NCBI RefSeq assembly: GCF_036324505.1
Contig: NC_086366.1
Location: 19,174,927 to 19,238,926 of the forward strand
Direction of reading: 5' to 3'
Length of the DNA stretch: 64,000 nt
Origin: Eleginops maclovinus
Taxonomy: Eukaryota > Chordata > Actinopteri > Perciformes > Eleginopidae
The notes below the pieces were generated by a model that was not told the origin of the DNA, did no database searches, and saw nothing but the letters and a program-made list of their open reading frames with translations. The translations under genes and the position numbers were made by a program. Positions 14,407 to 29,400 of the stretch are shown piece after piece; position 1 is the first letter of the stretch; the number at the start of each line of letters is the position of its first letter.

Positions 14407-17400
14407 AGATAATAAAGGGAGAAGAGTTTCGTTTTTTTACCATGTGAATCATTCTGTTTAAAAATAAATTTACCTGAGCAAAGTCAGCCTGGCGGGCATC
14501 CAGAGGAACAACTGAGGAATCATGGGAGGCCAGCACCTCCCTGAGAAGGCAGAGGGTCTGCGTGAGGGAGGCTGTAGGGCCAAGGTCTGCAGGTGGTAGC
14601 TCCACCTGCCAAGAAACACACGGTCAAAATAAGTTTTTATTGAGTTGGATAAAGAACGAAGTTATTCTGGCAGAGTTAGTGTGTGGCGGCTGCAGCGGTG
14701 ACACATTATCAAAGCATCCCTAATGAGCAGCATGAAAGACCGACCATACAACTGCTTCCCGCTGCTACTCTCAGCCTCAGCTTGTTCATTCACTAGAGCT
14801 TTTTTTTAATGAAGAGGGTTTTGATTTCATTGGCTTCTGGATACACAACATAGAACTGACCCAAGTCACCGTTGTCCACCTAATAGAGCAAATTATGAGA
14901 AGCCTGTGTTCCTGGCATTAGATTGAATTGACACCAAAACCCTGAGGGCCTTCAATTTGATTAACACCGAGCTACAGGGATAATTCTCGTAACTGCATTG
15001 ATCCGGACACAGCCAGCATGTTATATGGAAGAGCTACCGCTCGTGCTGAGGTATATTTGGATGGCAATTTAACTAAACGGTAAGTTTGGTGTTTTTTGGC
15101 AGCTAGCGCCATTTCAATGCTGTGGCCAGCAGGCTGAAACTGTTTACAAGCATAAGTGCTTCAAAATAGCCTTGTTGTCTTTGAGGGTTTTAGAGCAGAG
15201 CCGAAATACACAATATGTGTCCACAGGGTGCATACTCAACTTCTGCACTGTCATTTAAGCTTTTATGAGAGAACATTGCAAACTGTCTCTATTTGAAAAA
15301 CAAAGCTTCTTATTCTTTTCCTCCTACTCAGGTGATGGTGTTGTTTTGCTAGCATATTCTCACAACCGTAGAAGATAATAGAAATAATGGGGATATTATT
15401 CAAATAGAAATCTTCCCATTCATGTTGTACCTTGTCCATTAATCTGCTTGCGTGCATGCTCAGGCTGTTGAAGAACATCTTTTTGCTGAGGATGTGCATT
15501 TCTTCAATAGTGATGAGCAAGGAGGCCACACTCGTCCCAATGATGGAGCTGGACACAGATCAAAGACTGATTCAAAAGGATGACTTGAAAAATAAAATAT
15601 GACCGCACAAAAAGATTCTAAAGCACAAAATGAAACAATTTGTCCAGCCGACTTCCCCACATTTTTTTAGAAAAATGCTAATCAATGTTTTTAATTGATC
15701 AATGATACAGCAATCAAATTAACCAAAGCATGTTTTGCTTTACAGAATACTTAAATGATTGACTGATTCTAAAAATAAATTAAGGGAAAAATAAACAATT
15801 GTTGCCCTGTGTTTCCGAGTGAGATGAAATACCTGATGGTGTGGTGGTAGAACTTGAGCAGGTTGGACAGCTTGTAAAGCAGGACAGCTCCGGGCTCCGC
15901 CACAATGACCTGCTCTATCCGAACCTGAGGGACAGATCCAGAACACAGCGCGAAGACATGAGCAGGACACAACAGAACCAGGTATGCATTCAAGAGCAAG
16001 TCAGTATTTTAGCAGCGTCTCAACAAATGTGTTGCTTACTTTAAGTGGCCTGCAGACTCCCTCAGTGATGTGTCCAACCACTTCCTGCATGTTCTCATCC
16101 ACACCTAAAGGAAAGACACACACATTAGTCAAGGTTATTGGGGATAGATACAGCCCCGGAAAAAATTAAGAGACCACTTAAGCATTTTCAGTTTCTCTGG
16201 TTTTACTATTGATAGGTATGTCTTTGAGTTAAATAATTGTTTTTCTTATTGTATTCTATAAATGACTAACAATTTTTCTGTGTTGGAATTCAACAGACAC
16301 TGGAATGGATGCCATACATGTAGAGATAAAGATTTAAGAACAATTTGTGGTCTCTTAATTTTTTCCGGGCTGTATATAGATAAATATATATATAACATGG
16401 AGTAATATGTAACAGGATAACCATGTTACAATGAACTGGAGAAAACCAACAAAAAGCTTTTAGGAGATAAATTATAACAATTGATAGCCTGGATGTAACA
16501 GCTCATCTTCTATTCATTTTTATTTTTCTAAATGGAACCATGATACCCCTACTGTGCTGCGTTCACTCCATCTGCTAAAGGAAGTTAGAATAGGAACACA
16601 ACAGCAGCATTACTCTATCAGCTGAATTATATGTACTGGAATTGCATTTGTTTACACAAAAAATTGTAGCCATAAATCTAGCCTTACTGATTGACCATAT
16701 TCTGTCCAATAAACAAGTTACCTTCTTGACAAGCCTGTGTGACATTTGTTTACAAGCACCTGCGCTTGTAAAATACACCTAATAAGAAAACTGAGACGAT
16801 AAAGGGAATATTCAATCAAGAAAAGAAAAAAAGTGTAGGTGTGTTTGGATCATTTGTACATGAAGGAGCGGAATGCACTGGGAATAATGGAGGACTGCAG
16901 AATATGTAATTATGATGCACATTACCTTGCACAGTGACTTGTTTGAGCAGAGCTTCTAGGTGCTCTTTCTCTGAAGCGGTGGCTTGGTGCAGCCAGGCCA
17001 GCATGTCCCCAACATACCTGAAAGTATTAGACAGTATGTCAGAGAGGGGCCACGCTGAGGGCAGATCCTGCCATGCTCAGACCACAGCTCCATCCAGGCA
17101 TGGCTCATCATGTTTCACTCACAAACACACAGCTTTTGATGTTGCGTAACGGGGGAAAACAGAAAGGTTAAACTTGAATTATTGTGTGTAAGGTGTACGT
17201 GTGTGTTTGTTTGTGAGCGTATGATGACATAGAGAGGTGAGAAAAAGGACTAGATGTTCTGAGAACTACTGATGCCTGTGGAGGTGATTTTGTGTTGCAC
17301 AAACGGCTAGTGTTTCTAAGAAAATCTCCCATTTGGCTCCCAGGCATGGGAGGCAGAGGGAAGGGGATGTGGTACAACAGGAAACACCGAAACAACAACA

Positions 17401-20400
17401 TTTTTGTATAAATGTATACTTGTTATTGTTGACCTCCAGGGAATTATGAATACTAAAAATATTGGAGTCGAAAGTGTGTTTAGCATGATTAAATGTTACC
17501 TTTCAGAAGGTTCACCTTTGTGTGTGTGTCAAAAATAAAAACACAATAACAGTCCTATAACATTATTACCATATAAATTGAACCAATAAACACTGATCAT
17601 AAAATAAAACCATGTAAATTTCGTCTGAATTTAATTTACACGAGTGGTTGTGTAACCAGGAAACAGATGAAAATTTGAAACAATCAAATTATTTGTTTAA
17701 GTGATGTTAGACTGCTTGAATACATAATGAATAAGAACAACAACTGGTGTTTCCAGGAGCTACTCATCAATGATGTTAGATGTTGATGGTTATGACATCA
17801 TAACCGAAATGTGGGCTGGCTTTACATTGAACTCCTGGTAATGTCCCACCCAGTGACACATCCCAACCTATCATCTGCAATATACAGTCTGCGAGCTGAA
17901 TCCCCTCACACAGCACCTCTGTGTGTTCAGCAGGATGTCTGCAGGAGGGACTGAGAGTTGTTGTATATATAATACATATAATGTCACTGTTCTAGTGGTA
18001 AACACTGAGAAGTGTCACAGAAATAATGCTTGATGTGGCTTTGAACATAATATGGGGTTTAATCACGGCAGCGTAAAGCCGAGTATCTTCTCCCGGTAGA
18101 AAACTTTTCCAGAGGAGAGAGAGCTGCATGGCTGCAAACGCATGGCCAGCTTCAGCTCAGCTCAAATTTAAAGCGACAGTCACAGAATCAGCACTTCAGG
18201 AACAGGGCTGAAATACAGGGGTATGAGGCATGCTACAATGGGTGATCTGTTTGGTATTTTGAGCAACACACTTCAAATACATGTTTCTTATAGATATTGC
18301 CCTACAATATATTGTTCAAATATAGCATAATAAGAGACCTTTAACTGACCTTAGATTCAAATTCATTATTCAGTATACCTTCAAAGTCATTGCAGACACA
18401 TGATAGCTGCTTCCATGAGTTTCTCTAACTCTGGCTACATCAAAAGGTAGCTGTTCCAACAGAACCAAAGGATCCTTTTGATTTAGTTACAGTGATACAT
18501 GAGAATGGTTTGCTCAAACATGCGATGTACCTCATAGGGTCATGTGAATGCATCTCTATGGGGCGTGGAGTCCCTCCTATCCCACCGCGGGTGAGGGCGT
18601 CGATGAAGCCTCGTACCACTGCACACCTGCGCGCAGTCCCAAACTCATCCAGAGTGTATCTGACCAAAACAGAAGAGAAAGAAAGGAGCATTCAACACCC
18701 AAGTCCCGTGTGAAATAGCAGGCAGCCGCGGTGTTTTCGTGCAGGCTGCGTGTCGGAGGTCAGGCGCTGACACGATCAACAATGCAACCAGCTTTTTCCA
18801 AAAGGAAAAGCTTTGAGGGTGTTTTGGTTATTTGGCGGTGGCAGGCTCTGTGACAGACTAAACACAACATTGAGTTGAATTAAGATTCCGGGAAATGCTG
18901 TTCTGCACTGTCTCAGCCTCAACATCACCAGACAGCATGACCTTGAACTCTTTCTGAGACAGGTGCATTTTCAGAGGAGGCAGACAGACAGGCAGAACGA
19001 CAGAACAAGGGGTTGCAATAAAAACACCAGTAAGCTTCAGGTAGTCTGTGGCTCCTTTTTTATTCTTTCTTCTGTATGAGCACAACGTTTTCTTCCTGGA
19101 GTAGTAGAGTAGAGGTAGAAATAATTTTCATGGCATTGACAGTAAATGCTTTTAAAGCTTCTTTTTTTCTTCAGTATGTACTTGTGCTGGCCTTTGAATA
19201 AAAGTGAGTAATGGCTATTAGCAATACTTCCACATATGTGCTTCAATCATTTCAAAGCACTTAAAGAAAACTTCAAAACAAAATAGAGAAAAGGTAAATC
19301 AAGATTGTAGCTGCTTTCCGTTTACAGCAAAAATGAATGTCATACAATGTACTGTCCTTACTTGATAAGAACAGCATTATTTCTATATCAAACCCTTTTT
19401 TAATTGATGTTTTAGGGATATACTTGGACTAATTCATGTAAAAAATACACTTGAAATAATAGTATTCCTCACAAAGTATTTGTAAAAATAACGTGGTTTG
19501 TCACATTGCTGATCGTTTTTAGTGGCTCTGCACCCTCATTCTGCTGGCGTGATAATGTCCTCATTTTCTTTGCTTCAGGCTGTTTGCTCTTTTGTTTCCC
19601 AATCAGAACTGGTCGCTCAATGACAAGAATCTTCTTGGCATCAAGTTTGAACAATTCCACAGCGAAGAGCCCACAGAAGAAAGCAGCAGATTGAATTACA
19701 GAGCCTTGTAATCAGTAGGAGAAGTGGCACTTTCAATTTAACTAGCATGCATTGCTGCTCCTATGATGCATGTCAGTGAAGTAAAGCGCCTGTTGCTATC
19801 TGGCGAAAAGACGTTGTTTGCAGAAATGTTTAAGGCTACCGATTTGAATATATGAATATTAATCCCTTGATTTTTTAACAGTTTAAACATCCATGACGAC
19901 ACAGGACTACTTCAACCTGCTGTTCTCTTAGACATAAACACTGACATTTAGAGAAAGGTAAATGACAGCACAACATGTATTGTGTGTTTGTGTCTTACTT
20001 GTAGAGGACAGGTCGGTCTTGTAATGCTTCCATGGCTTGAGACAACACAGGGCTGATATCACAGGTCTCTTGGGTCAGTCCTCGGCATTCATCTTTGTAG
20101 AAAAGAAAAAACACAACACTAACAGCTGCAGTTTATCTGGTCAATCGTCTTCTGTTATGCTCCATTCAGTGTTGCTTCATGGTTTGGGCAAAAGTAGCCC
20201 CTTTCATACCAAGCAAATCAAAGAAGCAAGAAAGTGTTTCATCTTTGTTCCCATGGGCTAGTCTGGTCAGTCAGTTTACTTGAGCATCAGACAATACAAA
20301 CAATGAACAGGCAGTGGCCAATTTACCAGACAGTTGAAAATATGGGTCAGACGTTCACCTCATGTTAATGGCCTCATAGTTCAGCCTTATAAAAAACTGA

Positions 20401-23400
20401 CAAATGCATATTAAAATATAACCTCTTCACAAAACAAACGCACCTCTACTATATTCAAAGAAATATAGAATAACGTAATGTTCTTAAATGTTATCATTAC
20501 AAAACTTTCACTTGACAAATTTCTTCTTTTAGTAAACCTGAATTACAATTAAGTATATCAGAGAAGCTCTTAATTTACCAGATGCCCGAGATTTACAAAA
20601 GAAATAGGTTTCTTTGATCTAAATTGTTTATATTCCTTTTTTTATAAATGTAAAAACTCATAACTAAGTTAAGGAAAAGCTTGGTTTCTGGCATGCTTTT
20701 GACAAAACTCATTTACTCAGACGTTATGAGTCACTCAGATGTCCTCAAATGAGTCCTTTACACGCCAAACGGAAAGAATATGTATCTATATGTTTTTAAG
20801 TCACAAAAGAAAAACAAATAACAAATCATCAAACAGTTATAGAAAAAGGACGAAACTGGAGACAAAAATAGACTCAAATGAATGATTACGGTTGAAAACG
20901 GTTCATTATTTTTTTCTAGATTCACTTGCTTAATTGACAAGTTCAAGGTCAGTATGGAGGGTACAATGAGGGTCAGAGTGAGTCTCTGTCGGTGAGCTGG
21001 TGTTATTAGCTCTGCGTGGCATACTCACTCTGAGCCCAGCGGTAGAGCTGCTCATAGGATGTCTCCTGTAACACGGCCATCTGCTCCATGATCTCTAACC
21101 TGGAACAAGCACACACACACACCAAGACCACATATTACATACCCATAGCCTGCAGTGACATAAATACCCGACACGGGTGTTTATTTTCCACTCATCTGTT
21201 CCAACATTCAGGTTGCCAATGAATTGAACAAGAATCAGTGTAAAAGACACTGTGAGCCACTTCCTCTGACACAATGAGATCACCGAGTGACATTAGGGAG
21301 CGTGCACCTTACCCTGCAGTCTGCTGGTTGGTTCTCAACAGGATTTTCACATCTTCATGGATGTGCTTCACTCGCCTGAGGGCTTTGAAGAATTCCTAGG
21401 AAATTAAACACATGAATATTTTAGCGTACAATAAAGGGTTGTAGATTTGCAGAAGTAATTAAACATTTTTTTCAACAAAATGGTAAAAATGTTTTCTGGT
21501 GAGACCAAAGATAGCATTTGTAACTCATCACGTTATATTGATAAATATAATCCGGAGGTTTCCAGGGAAGCAAGATCAAACTACTCTCAACCAATGGACT
21601 CGACTAGCCTTGGAGTGCCATCAAGTGGGCTATTTTGGTACTGCCAAATGGTTAAATAAAACTAAATCTTTTGGTAATTTACAAAGCCAGTTATTTTTAA
21701 ATAGGTCTTAAGTTAAAAAAGTTAAAGAATCCATGAACTAAAGGAGCCAAATAACTTAGCCTCTTAAGCGGAAAAACTAAAGGGAGAGGACGGGCCCAGA
21801 TCAGAAACACACTGATATTGCATCCTCCCATCCCAAAAGATGATTTAATCACTTGGTATACATTATAATGGGGATTACCTCAGTGACGGGTGCGTCCCGA
21901 GCCCCTCGCAGCGCGCCCATCTCCTCATTAGACAGCTGGAACTTGGCAAGGAAGGCCTGGGCAACCTGAGCTCTCACTTCCAGGCGATGACTGAGGGGAA
22001 ATAAATGTTGGAAGTTCATTCACTTGTCATTTTCACAGTTTAATATCTCCATAGAGATTACTTTTTCATATGGTTTCGTCATTTCGGTTCTGTTCAGGTG
22101 GGCCTTTGCTTGTCATCATGATTTGTTTCATCCCTTTTGGATTTCTTTCTCACCACAACAAGATTTTCTCTCCCATCTATGATAATTGAATTCTAACCCT
22201 ATGTTTTGTCATTCCCGTTGAGTTTTCGTAATGTACAAATCAAAAGACCTGGAACAAAGTTGTTTTCTTTAAAGCAGGGGTGTCCAAACTGTTTCCACGA
22301 GGGCCACATACAGGAAAATATACGGAGAGCTGGGCCACTTATAGAGGTGAATATTGCCTCAAAAGTTAAGTTATAAGTTAGCAAAACAAATCAAATGTAG
22401 GTGAATAATACGCACGACTTAAAAACGCGTTCAGAAAACAAAACAGCCTACATCCTGTCTGTCTTTAGGGTTTCATTTATTTTGTTGGCAGCTCATTCCT
22501 TAAAACAGAAGCCTCAGATTGCTGATAATAAGAGTAAATATGAAGGTTACATTTCAAGCTTGTTATAGAAATAAGTTATTGGGGTTTTTTTTATCAACTA
22601 AGATTTGTTAGAAAATGTTTTAAATTCTAATGGACTGAATTTATTTGAAAATTCGGCTCATTAATATATTTGAACATATATATTTGAGAAGTACAATACT
22701 TTTAGAATTTAAATTCAAAGATTCAAAATGGCCCCTGGGCCGTAGTTTGGACACCCGTTTTAGAATTTACAGAGGGCGATTCAAAATGGCCAGTGGGCCG
22801 CATTAGGCGCCCGGGCCGTAGTTTGGACACCCCTGCTTTAAAGTGTCCCTATTATGCTCCCTTTCAGATTCATATTCGTATTGTGCCTCAAAGTGACATG
22901 TTTACATGTTCAAAAATATATTTTATTTCTCTCATACTGACTGTGATGCAGCACCTTAGTATACATGTGGTGTAGTGCTAGCCAATAAAAGCGCAAGTGT
23001 TACATAGTGATGTCATTAAATTAATGAAGTGCAAAAAGAAGACAAGAAGGTGTTTCAGGCAAAACCTACATCACACACTACAGGGAACGGTAAACCACGG
23101 AAAGCAAAATAGGTCATAACTTAAAAAGAACAGCAATCAACAAGCTGTAATGTTTGAAGTCTTACAGCAGAGGGCAGTCATACGACTCAAACACACGCAC
23201 ACAACTCTGGGTCACAGTGGACTCAGAGTGAGAAAACAGGGCAGGACAGTAAAGATATCATGTGCAGAAAATAAATAACAAAGGGCGACAAGACACACAA
23301 AAAGAACAGCGCCAGATACAGGCCAGGTTTTGTCACCATCAATAACAGCAGAGCGATCACTATCAGTGTCACTATAAGTGTCTCAACACAATAGTGACCA

Positions 23401-26400
23401 TGGCAACAGCCCTAGTCAAACAGTGAACTCTGTCACGGGATAGCAGAACAACAGCAAGTACTCCCTCTGTCCCCATCCATCCATCCAAACCAGCTCGTCT
23501 ATATTCTTTGCCCACGCCTGAGAAAACAAGGCTGGATCAGTAAATCACCGGGTTGTTTTGGTGGAGGAGAAGAAGCCAACATTATCTAACCATTGTCCCG
23601 CACACAGCTATTACCAGTGCTCACCCAGCTGAAAGTAAAGGGTTGTAAATCTGTTACAGGATTCTATGATTTAGTATTTCTGTGCACAGCTCACAGAGTC
23701 TCACAGGACTTCAAGGCATCCTTGCCCTGTATGTGTCTGTTAGTTGAAATGTGTCGCAAAGCACAGAGGCGACAGCTCGGCTGGACCAACGCCTTGAGTT
23801 TTATGCACGTATAGACTTGGGAATCATACCGTAAAGTTGTACATCATTACAACATGTTGGCATTATAATTCAAACTGTAGTTTTAATGAGTAGTGACATT
23901 ATTATCAATACTTAGGTAATTGTATGCAGACACAGAAAGCTTTCACTGTGACATTGATTTAAAAAAAATGGTACTAGAAAAACATTGTACCAGAAGACAT
24001 TTTGTATAATAAGGCACCCAGATGTGGGGAGAAACTAAGTACATTTACTCAAGTACTGTACTTAAGTACGATTTTGAGATACTTCTACTTGCGTCTTTCC
24101 ATTTTATGCTACTCTGTAGTTTACTCCACTACAATTCAGAGGTAAATCCTGTACTTTTACTCCACTACATTTATTAGTCAACTTTAGTTACTTTGCAGAT
24201 TTGCATGAATAATGTGAAATATAATCAAAACTGAAATCAGGTTTAGTTACACCTGGAGTTAATTCACAAGCTACCCTGCAGTATACAAAGTTATTAAAAC
24301 TAACTGCACCTTTACCAGCTTTGATAACACTTTAATGCATCAAAACATATCAAGAAGTATTCCTAAACTCTGGTACTTTTGCTTTAATCAAGTACAAGAT
24401 CTGAGTACTTCTTCCCCCTCTGAAGGTACCCATCACTGTCAAACGCACGTACAAAAAACAAACAAAAATTCAAGATAAAGAGGAGAGAATTGAATAGTTT
24501 AACACACTAAGCCACTGGGACAAAACAAGGTCAAACAAAAGGCACTCTCAGCTACCTGGAATCACATCACAATTACAGGGATACATACAGTATACAAAAC
24601 GAACAAGCTATGCTAATGAGGCCATTCATTCAATTAAGTGATGCACACATTATAAAAGCATTTCCATGTGTTCATGCTTGTCTTCACATAACATTTGAAC
24701 AATATTAATATACAAGCTGTAAACTATTGTACTGCGAGAAGCCATGGTTGTCTCAGTACAATAGCTATTATATTATTACTAATGTAGGCAGCAGGCTTCC
24801 ACCAACGTCTAATTGAATCATCTGTTTTTGTAGTTAGAAACTGTGCTGCAAACAAGGGATTTATATAATCAAAAGTTGTTGTGTTAATGTTTTTAGAGCA
24901 GGGGGAAAAGACAAGAGAACGCACATAACGTTGAATCAAGGATAAAAGATCCCACGTACAGTTTTATGGGACATCAAATTTATTGGCCATCACATCCTAA
25001 TAATCATAAACGCTTCACAAGCCTTATTTCATATGTCAAATTAAAATGCCATAGCTTGGAATTTGATTCATGAATCATTTAGGCCACATATTGTGTTTCT
25101 AAAAGGTAGGTGCCTTTAAATTAGGTTGTGTTTGAGAGGTTTTGATGGACAGACGATGTATTAAAGACATTTTGGTACAACTTTACAATAAGACTACCCT
25201 TATAAAGGGTTAACGAATAGTTTGTAATTCATTTATTAATTTGGATGTGAACACTTTATAAATCATTAATAAGCTTTTATAAGAAAAGAGATAAACAGGG
25301 CAACTGTGACCAATGCTTGCCAAATAGTGAGCCCACATTTACCTGTACTGTTAAGCCTTATATTGGCTACTTAGCTTACTTCGATGCCAAGAAACATCAA
25401 GGTGGTTGGGGGGAGAATCAACTCAGAGAACAACAGGTACCAAGGATGTTGGCTGATGAAGGAGAGAAAGTAAGCTAGGTAGCCAATATAAGGCTTAGTC
25501 AATTTACCAAATAGTGAGCCTGCGTTGATGTATGAAAACCATGTTAGAAATGGTTTACAAATGTTTCTTAATGATTAATAAAGTGTTAATAACCTAATTA
25601 TAAACCCTTTATAAGGGTAGTCTTATTGTAAAGTTTTAGATGAACTTAAAGATAAGTTGGAAAGTAACTTTTTATATATATTTAATAATGTGAGTATAAG
25701 GTGGGCCAGGGTTTTCATGACATTACATTTTTATACTGTCCCATGCGTATTCTGTAATTTCTGTCTATGGATGTGTGGAACTTCACGAACGCAGGAGCAC
25801 CAGAAGAGAAAACGGTTCTCAAGTATCAAACCGAGCAACATCTTCACATCAAGAAGGCCGTGAGTGACAGACCTGTTCCTCCAAGAAGTAAATCACAACA
25901 AGCTCACAGGCTGCAAACGCCTCTACCAGGAGAGGAGAGGGGGATTGTGGGAGCTGTTGCAGCAGTGCAAAGGAACAGAGGAGCAGCGGGATGGTTTCTA
26001 CAGTGCTGTCAGGACATGACACATTCTTCTCCAGACTGCAATTACCAAATACCACGGAAAGGAAACATACTCGAGTGAATCTGCAATATCACACTGTCAC
26101 GTATGTAGAGACTCCAGGCTAGGGCTTCAAAGAAGGAACTGAATATTTAAGCTTTTTTTGAACAACATGTGCAATGTGAAGTTAAATCCGAGTTACGTGA
26201 TGTCGCAGAATGGAAAGAAAACCAGTTACGGTGTGTCAGTCCCTTTTGTGTTTGGTTGTGTGTTTGCACAAATTCTTCAACTAGGCCAATTGATTTTGTG
26301 TGTTCAAGCACAGAAACCGTTTAGGCAATATAACACAGCACAATCTCATAAACAGCTTCATCAAACTGAAACACTGAAATTACTGACGCATGTTTAATAA

Positions 26401-29400
26401 CCTCACAGAGCTGATGGAGCAGCACAAGGACCATAAAAACTGAGATTAAACTTAAAGATTTGATATCTATGTAAAGATTTAGAAAACATTACAGTACCAC
26501 TTTACAATAAGACTACCCTTATAAAGGTTTTACGAATAGTTTGTATTTCATTTATTAATTAGGTTGTGAACACTTTTAGGATCATTGATAAGCTTTTATA
26601 AGACAAGAGATAAACAAAACATCAAGATGGATGGGGGAGAATCAACTAAGTGAACAACAGATACCAAGGATGCTGGCTGATGAAGAAGACAAAGTAAGCT
26701 AGGTAGCCAATATAAGGCATAGGCATCTTGCCAAATAGTGAGCCTGTGTTGATGTATGAAAACTATGTTAGAACTGGTTTATAAATGGTTCCTAATGATT
26801 AATAAAGTGTTTACAACCTAATTAATAACCTAATTATAAACCCTTTATGAATCCTTTATAAGGGTAGTCTCATTGTAAAGTGGTACCAATGTTCCTCATT
26901 TCTGACTGAAAATCAAACAGAACGCATGACGAGGAGATTAAGCGTTCTCTCTAACAAGAGAAAGTCCAACCCTCTCATAAGTCGTAAACCATGTGGGTCG
27001 ATTATCCATTAAAATCTATTAGGGGCCACTTCAAAAGGCATGCGTGGAAATTTGGCATTCACAGAGCTGTTAGTTAGCCACGCGCCAATGATCAGAGGGA
27101 CACCAGACAACACAAAGTCACACTCAGAGCCATTCCCTCATTAACAGCCATGCTGAGCCTTAATAAGGCTCAAGGGTCAATTCACACAGGTTGCCATTTA
27201 CATTTTTATATCCCTGATCGTTCTATCAAGCGTCTCAGAGATGTGGATTAAGTAATGACCTACACAGAAGTCATACTGAGAGCATTTGTTTCATTTTCTG
27301 GCTGATAATTCTTCATCTGTTGAAGGAATTACTGTTGGAAACGAGTGGCTGCCTGGAAGCCAATCGCAGCTTAGTTGTGGTTAATAAATGTATCTACATT
27401 GCTCTTTGGCATGCAGCCCAGTAGCCCTTCGGTAGCTGTGAGTGGTTCAGTAATAGCTGAAGAATTAAACCAGCAGACCCACCCCTTCAGCTGCGGCGGC
27501 TCTTGAGGTCACGCGGGCCACACAAACATCCATTAGAGATACGTCTCAACTTGTTCAGCAGATAACGTGTCACGCTAATGCAGAGATCACACAGTTCAGG
27601 GCAGGTGTGTAGTGTTACGTTTCATTATGGAACAACACGCAACACCTATTTAGTGCTCTTGCTGACAGCTTGTTTGAGCAGGACAGGCACAAAACAAAAG
27701 AGCAGCACGTCGGAAAGCTGGCAGACAAACACAGGCCGTCTCCTCCTATTGGCCGGCCTCTTCCACCTTTGCTTCTGCACACTGTAAGCAAAGCGCTCCT
27801 CCTTTCCGTTTCATTAGAGCTGACAAATGACAAAGTGCCACTGGCAGATAAGATAGCAAACAATTCAGCACAGGCCTCGCTCTGCCAGGTCAACACACAA
27901 CAGGAGCATCTGCAGAGCTTTGAAAATGTACTGTATAAGCACAAATTAAACTACTAAATTAAAATCAAAAAAGACAGTAGCGTGGGACTGCAGAGGATGG
28001 TTTGACCTGAAAAGAATGTGACTGGAGTGGCGTTGTGCAGTGGGCTGGGCTGACTGGTGGATGGCTGAAGGAGGACAGCCTGACTGCACACACTTCTCCT
28101 GGCAGCTCTTCTGAGACAAAAATTGCCGAAGACAAGGTCAAAGCCTGGCGTGCAGACACGATCCCATCTGGCTGTGGGGGTCATCCCGGTTCTGCTGATG
28201 AAAATGTCACGCCGGCGGACAGCAGGCCCCAATGGGACCAATATGCAAAGATAGAGACAAAGCAGGGAGGAGATTGCAAGGGCAATGTAAAACCTCGGAC
28301 CACCTACCTTCAACAAGACCCCCCTTCACAAAACCATACGACTATTCGTTGGTGGCTGTCAGATTCAGAGCCCTCTCCCTCCTGTGCCACCTCTCCATCA
28401 ATCCCATGCTAACGTTATGCCAGCGGAGCATGGAATTGCCTCGGTACATCACAGCTGTAGGCAGTATCTTTTGCCAGAAATCTACATTATGTCTGCCTCC
28501 ATGTCACCTCACAAGGTCACTGAGCACTTAAGGTCACAGCCGCCACAAAATGCTAATGAAGCCCATCCCAACAGGAGTGGGTGTTTCATTTTCATATTCC
28601 TGTCAACACTCTGCCCGGGAAAAAAAATCATAGGTTAATGACACCTAAATTAAGTTTATTGGCAGCCTTTCAACCCTAAAGAAAAATGGATTGGTATTCC
28701 AAGAGTGAAAGCAGGGTGAGATGCACCGTCTGACTCGACCCTTGACTCTGTGTCATGGTGAGCTCTTCATATCGAATCAGCATATCTAATGGCTCGTAAT
28801 ATGTGTTGTCAGCAAATCTGATTGCACACTCTCAAACACTGATGTGCTGCTCTACGGATATAATTGTCTGAGATAAGGGGGTAACGCAGTGTAAACAAGA
28901 ACTACTATAATGTTTATCTCAAGGCCAAACATCACAGGTCATGATAAATAAAACAAAAATAATGCTTGGTTAATGATGATTGCAGCCCTCCCTATGCTAA
29001 TAGACAACTGCAGGAGAAATATTCATCAACCTCATGAATCATTCATACTCCTCATCAAAAATAAAAAGCTCCTCCTGCCCTGCACACATCTCTCACAACT
29101 TCTGACACTAAAGTGAAGCTGCATTTGACAGACTTGAGAGAAATGTAATCAAAATGTTATAAAATAAGTGTTTTAAAGGTCTCTTATTATGCTATATTTT
29201 AACAATATATTGTAGGGCAATATCTATACAAAACATGTCTGTGAAGTGTGTTGCTCAAAATACCAAACAGATTACCCATTGTAGCATGCCTCATACCCCT
29301 CTATTTCAGCCCTGTTCCTGAAGTGCTGATTCTGTGACTGTTGCTTTAAATTTGAGCTGAGCTGAAGCTGGCCACGCCCCTTTGCAGCCATGCAGCTCTC

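Noticed and set aside
27615..28412. Several 95-125-codon frames on both strands
   Set aside because: They overlap in several frames, lie in cog6 intron 4, show no domain and no splice continuity.
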